In this document: positions 8,385 to 14,018 of the stretch, one piece after another
Layout: each line of letters starts with the position of its first letter
Numbering within the stretch: the first letter of the stretch is position 1
Source of the DNA: Acidobacteriota bacterium
GTDB taxonomy: Bacteria > Acidobacteriota > Vicinamibacteria > Vicinamibacterales > UBA8438
Assembly (NCBI GenBank): GCA_011523485.1
Contig: WTGR01000274.1
Location: 1-15,453, forward strand
Direction: 5' to 3'
DNA length: 15,453 nucleotides
Made by a program: the position numbers and the translations under genes
The notes under the pieces: generated by a model
What the model saw: the letters and a program-made list of their open reading frames with translations, nothing else
What the model was told of the DNA's origin: nothing
The model's database searches: none

Positions 8385-9599
8385 CTACCGACGAGCGGCG
8401 TCCCGGATGACGCCGGCGTCGTGCAGCGCCTCGAGTTCCGCGGCGCTCAGGTCCAGTTCTCCTTCGAGCACCTCGTCGGTGTGCTCGCCGAGGCGGGGCG
8501 GCCGCTTCATCGCGGCGCACGATGCCGAAGGTCCCGGCGCGAACCCCAGCATCCGTACCTTGCCATGCACCGGCAGATTCAGCTCGTGGATGAAGCCGCG
8601 CGCGGCCAGGTGCCGGTCCCGGTGCAGATCGGCCGTGTCCAGACATGCCGAACAGGGCACGCCGGCGCCGGCGATGGCCTCCATGGCCTCGTACTTGGTG
8701 CGTTCACGGGTCCAGGCAACGATCTCCTCGCGCAGCGCGACGGCGTTCTGCAGGCGCCAGCGCGGGCTGTAGAAGCGCGGATCGCTGCACATGTCGGCGC
8801 GATCCATGGCCCGGCACAGGGCGTGCCAGAGGGCATCGGTGAGAGGTTGGAGGTAGACGTAGTCATTGGCGCCGAACGGCTTGCACGGATACAGGCCGGC
8901 CGGCGGCAGGCCGTGTGCGTTGCCGGTGCGCGGCGCCGCCCGCGCGCCCCACCTCGAGCCGCCGAAGAAATGGGAGCGCAGGTAATACGTCACCGCCTCC
9001 TGCATCGACAACTCGACCAGTTGCCCTTCGCCGGTCCGCTGCCTCTGCGCCCAGGCCGCGAGCACCGCCATCGCCGCCTGCAGGCCGGTACCCGAATCGG
9101 CCATCGTCGGACCGGGCATCAGCGGCGGTCCGGCTGCCTCGCCGTTGACGGAGAACGCCCCCGCCGCCGCTTGCGCGGTCGGATCGACGCTGTGGAAGCC
9201 GGCGTAGGGGCCGCTGGCTCCGAAGCCCTTGATGCGTACGTAGATCAGGCCCGGGTGGATGGCGCCGAGCGTTTCGTAGCCGATATCGAACCGTTCGATC
9301 ACGCCCGGACCGTAGTTCTCCACGAAGACGTCGAACACCGGCGCCAGCCGCAGCAACAACTCTCGACCCTGCCGGCTGCCGAGATCCACCGCCAGGCTGC
9401 GCTTGTTCGCGTTCCAGGCGCAGAAGAACGCCGAGTAGCCGCTGGCGCCGTCGCGGCCGAAGACGCGGGCCCCGTCGCCAGGGTCAGGCGGCTCGACCTT
9501 GACCACGTCCGCGCCGAACCACGCCAGGACCTGCGTACAGGATGGTCCGGCCTCGTACTGGGTCATGTCGAGGACCTTCATTCCATCCAGTGCGGGCAT
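8385..9599 (-). CDS. CaiB/BaiF family III CoA-transferase/racemase, copy A (catalytic Asp present)
   Basis: A 404-residue soluble protein of the family that moves CoA between carboxylic acids or epimerises alpha-methylacyl-CoA. Seen: N-terminal ALDGMKVLDMTQYEAGPSCTQVLAWFGADVVKVE (about 3-36), NANKRSLAVDL near 70, VENYGPGVIERF, and the active-site stretch PGLIYVRIKGFGASGPYAGF followed by VDPTAQAAAG, where Asp139 aligns with the nucleophilic Asp of formyl-CoA transferase. The C-terminal GVPCSACLDT and RPPRLGEHTDEVL are also typical. The ATG at 9599 is chosen because GGAGG lies 6 bases upstream; an ATG at 9620 would add seven residues. It lies 25 bases after the stop of its paralogue and is the last gene of the precursor operon. 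Its acyl substrate is unknown. A role in acylating or epimerising the peptide, or in supplying an acyl-CoA, is inference from location. Confidence 0.88.
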   Translation of the reverse strand: MPALDGMKVLDMTQYEAGPSCTQVLAWFGADVVKVEPPDPGDGARVFGRDGASGYSAFFCAWNANKRSLAVDLGSRQGRELLLRLAPVFDVFVENYGPGVIERFDIGYETLGAIHPGLIYVRIKGFGASGPYAGFHSVDPTAQAAAGAFSVNGEAAGPPLMPGPTMADSGTGLQAAMAVLAAWAQRQRTGEGQLVELSMQEAVTYYLRSHFFGGSRWGARAAPRTGNAHGLPPAGLYPCKPFGANDYVYLQPLTDALWHALCRAMDRADMCSDPRFYSPRWRLQNAVALREEIVAWTRERTKYEAMEAIAGAGVPCSACLDTADLHRDRHLAARGFIHELNLPVHGKVRMLGFAPGPSASCAAMKRPPRLGEHTDEVLEGELDLSAAELEALHDAGVIRDAARR

Positions 9600-9624
9600 C
9601 TCGCGCCTCCGGCCGTCCATCGAG

Positions 9625-10839
9625 TCACTCGAATCGCGGCGGGCCGCCGATGGCGCCGGCGTCCCGCAGTGCATCGAGTTGCGCATCGTCCAACGCGAGC
9701 TCGGCGCCGAGCAGTTCGTCGGTGTGCTCTCCCAGGCGCGGCGGGCGCTTCACCCGCACGCGGGATCTGGACATGCGGGGCGCGAAACCCGGAACGCGCA
9801 CCGTGCCGTGCACCGGCAGGTCCAGCTCCTCGATGAAGCCGCGCTCGGTCAGGTGCCTGTCGCGCAGCAGCTCTTCCGTGTCCAGGCATGCGGCGCAAGG
9901 CACGCCGGCGGCGCCCAGGGTCTCCATGGCCTCGCGCTTGGTTCGCGCTCTCGTCCACGAGCTGATCTCCTCGCGCAGCGCCCGGTGATTCTGGATACGC
10001 CAGCGCGTGCTGTAGAAGCGCAGGTCGACGCGCAGCTCGGGGCGGCCCATGGCCGCGCACAGGGATTCCCAGTGCTTCTCCGTCAGCGGCATGAGATAGA
10101 CATGGTCGTTGGGGCCGAACGGCTTGCAGGGATAGAGATTGCCCGGCGGCACGTCGCCGGCGTTGCCGGCGCGCCGTGTCGCCCGGGCGCCCCAACGCGA
10201 GCCGATGGCGCCTCGTCCGCGCACGAAGAACGTCATGGCCTCCTGCATCGACAGGTCGATCTGTTGGCCCCGGCCGGTGCGCAGCTTCTGCACCCAGGCC
10301 GCCAGCACGGCCACCGCCGCGTAGACGCCGGCGCCGGAATCGCCCATCGATCCCGGCATCATCGGCGGCCCTTGCGGTTCGCCGTTGATCGAGAAGGCGC
10401 CCGCCGCCGCCTGTGCGATCGGCTGCTGGACCGCGAAGCCGGCATACGGGCCGCGTCCGCCGAACCCCTTGATGCGCGCGTAGATCAGCCCCGGGTTGAC
10501 GGCGCGCAGCGTTTCGTCGTCGACGCCGAGCCGCTCCATCACGCCGGGGCCGTAGTTCTCCACGAGCACGTCGAACTTCCGCACCAGGCGCAGGAACAGT
10601 GCGCGGCCCAGGTCGTTGCGGAGGTCGATCGCCACGCTGCGCTTGTTGGCGTTCCACGCGCAGAACAAGGGGGCGTACGCCTCGTTGCGGGCCCGGTCCA
10701 CGCCGCGCGCCCGGTCGCCGCGTCCGGGCATCTCGACCTTCACGACGTCGGCGCCCAGCCACGCCAATGCCTGCGTGCACGCGGGACCGGCCTCGAACTG
10801 CGTCATGTCGAGGACCCGCATGCCGTCCAGTGCAGGCAA
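9625..10839 (-). CDS. CaiB/BaiF family III CoA-transferase/racemase, copy B (catalytic Asp replaced by Gln)
   Basis: A tandem paralogue of the downstream gene with the same length (404 residues) and well over half of the residues identical by eye along the whole protein. Seen: LPALDGMRVLDMTQFEAGPACTQALAW, NANKRSVAIDL, VENYGPGVMERL, PGLIYARIKGFGGRGPYAGF and RPPRLGEHTDELL. At the position of the family's catalytic Asp the sequence reads VQQPIAQAAAG, giving Gln139 in place of Asp. It may therefore be inactive alone and act as the partner in a heterodimer, since family III enzymes form interlocked dimers. The start is TTG at 10839-10837: it aligns exactly with the ATG of the paralogue, GGAGGAG lies 9 bases before it, and no ATG is suitably placed. 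It follows the unknown protein by 32 bases. Fold call sure, activity unsure. Confidence 0.86.
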   Translation of the reverse strand: MPALDGMRVLDMTQFEAGPACTQALAWLGADVVKVEMPGRGDRARGVDRARNEAYAPLFCAWNANKRSVAIDLRNDLGRALFLRLVRKFDVLVENYGPGVMERLGVDDETLRAVNPGLIYARIKGFGGRGPYAGFAVQQPIAQAAAGAFSINGEPQGPPMMPGSMGDSGAGVYAAVAVLAAWVQKLRTGRGQQIDLSMQEAMTFFVRGRGAIGSRWGARATRRAGNAGDVPPGNLYPCKPFGPNDHVYLMPLTEKHWESLCAAMGRPELRVDLRFYSTRWRIQNHRALREEISSWTRARTKREAMETLGAAGVPCAACLDTEELLRDRHLTERGFIEELDLPVHGTVRVPGFAPRMSRSRVRVKRPPRLGEHTDELLGAELALDDAQLDALRDAGAIGGPPRFE

Positions 10840-10871
10840 ACTCCGCTGCTCCTCCGTCCGGCACACCACCG

Positions 10872-11876
10872 TCAGCTCCCGACGGGGCGGACGACCATGG
10901 CCGCGTAGGCCTTGGCGACGATGCGGCCGTGTGCGACGACGACCTTGATGTGGTTGATGGTCCGGTGAACCCGGTAGACCCCGCCACGGCCGATCAACCG
11001 CTCGGAACGCGGCCACGTCCGCAGGCCCTCGGCCTTCGCGGGCACGCACCACCCCTTGTCCGCCAGCCGGTCGATCACCGGCAGCCAGCCCGCGCGGTCG
11101 ATGCGAAACCACTCCACGGGACGAAACAGCTCCAGCCCCAGGCGGGGCGAGATGCCGCACGCGGTTACATCGAGGCTGAGCACCGCCCCGGGTCGGGTGA
11201 GGTCGCTCGTGTCCCGCACTACGGACATGGCCGCGGCGGGAGAGCCCGGCCAACGCAGTCGTTCGAGCAGGCCGGGAAGCTCGGCGGTGTCGATGCGGTG
11301 CACGACCAGGCGCACGGCGCGCCGACGTCCCGGCATCACGCCCGCCTGGCCGACGTGGCTCGTGCCGGAGAGGGCCTCGCACACGCGCTCGACCTGACGC
11401 AGCTCCGCGTCGTCGGCGCGCCAGCCGGCCGCGGCCCACAGTGCGGCGACGGTGGCTGCCGGATCGTCGTGGAGCCCCCGCGCGGCGCCTTCCGAAGGGG
11501 TGCTGGGCACGAAGAAGACGCCCGGCGGCGCCGGTTCCTCCGGCAGGACATCCGGTACGTCGTACTCGAGTACGACGGCGCCTTCCTTGCGTGACAGAAA
11601 CGAGGCGGGGTCGCCCGCCTGCCGGGCGAGACAGGCGCCGAGAGCGGCCGCGGCCGAACCGGACGGCGCCGCTGCGCCGGCGCGGATGTAGTGCGCGGCA
11701 AGGGCGGAGCCGCGGACGGGGAATACGCAGAAGTCAGCCTCGGCCGCTTCGCGGCAAAGCGCGAACTCGAAACCGAATTGCTGGTCGATCACACCGATGG
11801 GCAACCGCCCGGCCATCGCGCGAAGACGCTCGTACCCCCCGCCGCTCAGCAGGGCCGGAGGGAACACCCGCCGCAT
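10872..11876 (-). CDS. uncharacterised protein following the NHLP precursor; candidate maturation factor
   Basis: 334 residues, not recognised as a known enzyme family. It is soluble, with no signal peptide or membrane segment. Seen: an N-terminal third with PIGVIDQQFGFEF and FALCREAAEADFCVFPV; an Ala/Pro-rich middle; a segment SGTSHVGQAGVMPGRRRAVRLVV (about 160-190); LSLDVTACGISPRLGLELF near 240-258; and a C-terminal NHIKVVVAHGRIVAKAYAAMVVRP. It contains several Cys and His but no obvious metal-binding cluster. The ATG at 11876 lacks a good ribosome site. The frame stays open for 37 codons upstream, to a TGA at 11990-11988, with protein-like sequence (SRLDGSPSFGSLLGG) but no ATG, GTG or TTG, so the N-terminus may be longer through a CTG start. 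It is the first gene after the precursor, 143 bases on, and 32 bases before the CoA-transferase pair. A role in leader binding or modification is inferred from position only. Confidence 0.78.
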   Translation of the reverse strand: MRRVFPPALLSGGGYERLRAMAGRLPIGVIDQQFGFEFALCREAAEADFCVFPVRGSALAAHYIRAGAAAPSGSAAAALGACLARQAGDPASFLSRKEGAVVLEYDVPDVLPEEPAPPGVFFVPSTPSEGAARGLHDDPAATVAALWAAAGWRADDAELRQVERVCEALSGTSHVGQAGVMPGRRRAVRLVVHRIDTAELPGLLERLRWPGSPAAAMSVVRDTSDLTRPGAVLSLDVTACGISPRLGLELFRPVEWFRIDRAGWLPVIDRLADKGWCVPAKAEGLRTWPRSERLIGRGGVYRVHRTINHIKVVVAHGRIVAKAYAAMVVRPVGS

Positions 11877-11897
11877 GCCGCCGAGAAGGCTCCCGAA

Positions 11898-11913
11898 GGA
11901 CGGGCTGCCGTCC
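11898..11913 (-). promoter_or_regulatory. small hairpin upstream of the unknown protein's start
   Basis: GGACGG at 11898-11903 pairs perfectly with CCGTCC at 11908-11913 over a 4-base loop, 21 bases before the ATG at 11876. It could influence translation of the uncharacterised protein, or be chance in GC-rich DNA. If the protein starts further upstream, this lies inside its coding sequence. Confidence 0.2.
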
Positions 11914-11980
11914 AGCCGCGAGCCGGCTTCGGACCTGTCGACCAGTCGCGTATCTCCGCTTCCGATTCGCTCTCGATGCC

Positions 11981-12012
11981 GCCGGCGTCAAGCGAACTGC
12001 CGCGACGCCGGC
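11981..12012 (-). terminator. hairpin just after the precursor stop (attenuator or processing element)
   Basis: On the minus strand a perfect 9-bp stem, GCCGGCGTC (12012-12004) with GACGCCGGC (11989-11981), closes a 14-base loop and begins 7 bases after the precursor stop codon. No T-run follows, so complete intrinsic termination is unlikely. Partial read-through or 3' end protection would leave more precursor message than enzyme message, as in many RiPP operons. The 143-base gap here contrasts with the 32- and 25-base gaps further down the operon. Confidence 0.5.
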
Positions 12013-12019
12013 CGGACTG

Positions 12020-12292
12020 TCAGATGGGCGAGCACCAGCCGTGCTTGCCGCCGGCGACCCTGCGCATGTCTTCCTCGGCGAGCGCGGCGGAAGGCGGAAG
12101 CACCAGGTGCGCGGTCGTGGCGCTGTCCTCGTGCACCTCGATGGAGAAGTCGTCCGGGATGGACAGGTCCAGCTCTTCCTCCATCACCGCCTTGGGATCG
12201 GCCAGCAGACGGGCCCGGAATTCCTCGTTCTCTGCCGCCTTGTTTCGCACGTAGTCGTGAAACTCCTCCACGGTCTGAAACTCTTGAGCCAT
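12020..12292 (-). CDS. NHLP-type RiPP precursor peptide, leader ending in GG, 8-residue core
   Basis: A 90-residue precursor whose leader resembles the nitrile hydratase alpha subunit (NHLP leader-peptide family). Seen: an acidic helical leader with ENEEFRARLLADPKAVMEEE (31-50), LDLSIPDDFSIEVHEDS and TTAHLVLPPS (51-78 together), then EEDMRRVAGG ending at residues 81-82. The double glycine is the expected cut site of the C39 peptidase. What remains is the core KHGWCSPI (83-90), with one Cys, one Trp, one His and one Ser available for modification. The ATG at 12292 follows AGGAGGTGG with 7 bases between AGGAGG and ATG; an upstream in-frame ATG at 12310 would place the ribosome site inside the gene and is rejected. 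It is the first gene of the minus-strand operon, behind a TATAAT box and a leader of roughly 120 bases. The family call is strong. The mature product and its modifications are unknown. Confidence 0.92.
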   Translation of the reverse strand: MAQEFQTVEEFHDYVRNKAAENEEFRARLLADPKAVMEEELDLSIPDDFSIEVHEDSATTAHLVLPPSAALAEEDMRRVAGGKHGWCSPI

Positions 12293-12296
12293 CAAT

Positions 12297-12305
12297 CCAC
12301 CTCCT
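12297..12305 (-). promoter_or_regulatory. strong ribosome binding site of the precursor
   Basis: AGGAGGTGG on the minus strand, close to a full anti-16S match, with 7 bases between AGGAGG and the ATG at 12292. It decides the start codon against the in-frame ATG at 12310 and is the strongest such site in the window, as expected for a highly translated precursor. Confidence 0.8.
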
Positions 12306-12411
12306 GACAAGCCCCGGATCTGCCGGCAGCAAAGGCCTCACTCTTTGTACACCGAGCAACCATGACGACACAAGCATATTTGTGATCATTTAGAGATAGA
12401 GCGCCCTGAAA

Positions 12412-12426
12412 CGCGATATTATAGCG
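12412..12426. promoter_or_regulatory. imperfect palindrome covering the -10 box (candidate operator)
   Basis: CGCGATATTATAGCG is symmetric at all but three of its 15 positions (the centre and one mismatched pair), centred at 12419, and overlaps the TATAAT on the minus strand. It could be a repressor site. The alternative is chance symmetry of a TATAAT flanked by CGC and GCG. Confidence 0.35.
12418..12423 (-). promoter_or_regulatory. TATAAT -10 box for the precursor operon
   Basis: A perfect TATAAT on the minus strand, about 125 bases upstream of the precursor ATG, in the only clearly AT-richer patch of the window. The -35 is poor: TTGGAT at 12443-12438 gives only a 14-base spacer. This suggests an activator-dependent promoter or a non-housekeeping sigma factor. 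Confidence 0.5.
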
Positions 12427-12617
12427 ATCATCTGGAGATCCAAGGGTAGGCAGAGTAACATTCGATAGTCTGTAGCGGGACCGTCAGGTGGCGAGACAGA
12501 CTCCTGGCCTGCCTCGGATGCGAATCCCACCTGCGCGGCATCTCGCCCTGTCGAGCGGAGCCAGGCTGCGGACCGGCCATATTGCTTGTCCATGCCACGA
12601 AGGACGCCGACGCGCCG

Positions 12618-13997
12618 ATGAGGACTGTGGACATCGCGCCGCTGCGTACCGCCGTCGCGCTGTGCGACGGCGATGAAGGCCGCGAGGCGGCCAGCACGGA
12701 CTTCGGTCGCATGGTCCGCAAGCTGCCCCGTGCGGTGGTGAGGCCCCGATCGCCGGAGGACGTACGTCGGACCCTGGACTTCGCCCGTCACACGCGCTGC
12801 GCCGTCGCCGTTCGCGGCGCGGGTCACTCCCAGGCCGGGCAGTCGCTGACCGACGACGGCATCGTGCTCGACATGACCGGCCTCGACCGCATCGGCGAGA
12901 TCCGGGACGGCGCGGTCCGCGTGCAGGCAGGAGCGACGTGGCGCAAGCTCGTCGGCCACGTTCAGGCCCGGGGCTATCTCCCGCCGGTACTGACGACGAG
13001 CCTCGACGTCACCGTCGGCGGCACGCTGTCCACGGGTGGCCTCGGCGCCTCTTCGCATCGTTACGGCGCGCAGACGGACAGCGTCGACGAGCTCGTCGCG
13101 GTGACCGGAGACGCCCGACCGTTGCGTTGCTCGCGAACGGAGAACCCGGCGCTGTTCGACTGCGTGCGATGCGGGCTGGGCCAGTTCGCGGTGATTACGG
13201 AGGCGCGAATCCGATTGCGCAGGGCGCTGCCCGATGTACGCACGTTCCTCCTGGCCTACGACGACATCGAAGCGCTCATGCGGGACCAGCAGCAAGTCGT
13301 TTCCGACGACCGCTTCGAGTACATAGCCTCCACCTGCCTTCCTCGCGCGATGGGGCTCGAGCGTCTGCTCGCGCGCGGGTCGCCGTTCGCGGAGAGACGC
13401 TACGTCATGAGCCTGACGACGGAGTTCGACGGCGCGTGCGACTCCGACCGCGCCCTTGCCGGCCTGCACGGCGGCCGGCTGCTCGGCGTGGAAGACGGCT
13501 CGGCCCGCGATGTGCCCTTCGGCCCGGATCGATCGGGGCGCGGCGACCGGGCGGACCGGCGCCTGGCGCATCCGTGGATCGAGGGGATCCTTCCCTGGCG
13601 CAACGCCGGGCGCTGCGTCGCGGAAGTGCTGGCCGACCTGCCGCCGGCGTTGCCGACCGACACGGCCGTGCTCCTGTGGGCGGCGCGCCGCGACCGCTTC
13701 GGCGCCCCCATGCTCGCGCTTCCCGCCGACGAACTGCTGATGGGATTCGCCATTCTGCCCGCCGTCGAGCCGGCGGCGCTGCCACGGTTGCTGCCGGGTC
13801 TGGAGGCGGCCGGCCGGCGGTTGACGACGATGGGCGGCAAGCGCTACCTGTCCGGCTGGATCGACTACGACCACGGGCAGTGGCGCGCGCACTTCGGCGA
13901 CCTGTGGCCGCGAGTGGTGGAATGGAAGGCGGCGTTCGACCCGCGCGGCATACTCAACCCGGGTTTCGTCCGCTATCGGCCGGCGCAGCCGGCATGA
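12618..13997 (+). CDS. FAD-binding oxidoreductase, cytokinin-dehydrogenase-like (VAO/PCMH fold)
   Basis: A 459-residue flavoprotein, soluble and without signal peptide. Seen: the FAD-binding half with VRPRSPEDVRRTLDFAR (43-58), VAVRGAGHSQAGQS (64-77), in which His70 of the GHS motif aligns with the histidine that carries covalent FAD in plant cytokinin dehydrogenases, and TSLDVTVGGTLSTGGLG (127-143) followed by HRYGAQTDSVDELVAVTGD, which is also the plant-enzyme pattern. The C-terminus FDPRGILNPGF is typical of the fold. It would oxidise a C-N or C-O bond of an unknown substrate. ATG 12618 is chosen; GAAGGA lies 13 bases upstream, rather far, and a TTG at 12582 would add 12 residues. It is divergent from the precursor and 21 bases before the cyclase-like gene. 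In the peptide pathway it is the best candidate for an oxidative tailoring step, by position only. Confidence 0.85.
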   Translation: MRTVDIAPLRTAVALCDGDEGREAASTDFGRMVRKLPRAVVRPRSPEDVRRTLDFARHTRCAVAVRGAGHSQAGQSLTDDGIVLDMTGLDRIGEIRDGAVRVQAGATWRKLVGHVQARGYLPPVLTTSLDVTVGGTLSTGGLGASSHRYGAQTDSVDELVAVTGDARPLRCSRTENPALFDCVRCGLGQFAVITEARIRLRRALPDVRTFLLAYDDIEALMRDQQQVVSDDRFEYIASTCLPRAMGLERLLARGSPFAERRYVMSLTTEFDGACDSDRALAGLHGGRLLGVEDGSARDVPFGPDRSGRGDRADRRLAHPWIEGILPWRNAGRCVAEVLADLPPALPTDTAVLLWAARRDRFGAPMLALPADELLMGFAILPAVEPAALPRLLPGLEAAGRRLTTMGGKRYLSGWIDYDHGQWRAHFGDLWPRVVEWKAAFDPRGILNPGFVRYRPAQPA

Positions 13998-14018
13998 GGC
14001 AGGCTACGAGGAGACGGG

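Larger units (their letters stand above)
12384..12440. repeat. 14-bp direct repeat pair 42 bp apart in the divergent control region
   Basis: GATCATTTAGAGAT at 12384-12397 and GATCATCTGGAGAT at 12426-12439 match at 12 of 14 positions, consensus GATCATYTRGAGAT. The start-to-start distance is exactly 42 bp, four turns of B-DNA, so proteins bound to both would sit on the same helix face. The second copy contains ATCT-GG-AGAT, a short palindrome. The TATAAT box lies between the copies, as expected for operator or activator sites. Confidence 0.45.
12306..12617. other. divergent intergenic region between precursor and flavoprotein genes
   Basis: About 310 bases without a supported gene. The left half (roughly 12355-12475) is AT-richer and holds the TATAAT box, palindrome and direct repeats listed separately. 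The right half (12476-12617) returns to high GC. No convincing plus-strand promoter is visible there, only a weak 6-bp inverted repeat (CCTGGC 12503-12508 with GCCAGG 12560-12565). Short frames in the right half have no ribosome site and look like noise. No second precursor with a GG motif was found here. Confidence 0.6.

Noticed and set aside
5296..8646. Very long minus-strand open frame (about 1116 codons) opposite the second ABC transporter
   Set aside because: It is antisense to a gene with complete ABC motifs, has low-complexity Arg/Gln/His/Ala-rich composition, and is a typical shadow frame of high-GC coding DNA.
8421..10908. Long plus-strand frames opposite the CoA-transferase genes
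   Set aside because: Shadows of the two CaiB/BaiF genes. The two shadow frames resemble each other only because the real genes are paralogues.
12293..12310. Alternative precursor start at ATG 12310
   Set aside because: It would translate through the AGGAGGTGG ribosome site and has no such site of its own; the ATG at 12292 has ideal spacing.
12488..12676. Short plus-strand frame before the flavoprotein, considered as a second small peptide
   Set aside because: No ribosome site, Arg-rich shadow-like composition, overlaps the flavoprotein start, and no leader or GG motif.
12390..13892. 500-codon minus-strand frame opposite the flavoprotein
   Set aside because: Composition is unlike a protein and the opposite strand holds a clear FAD-binding domain.
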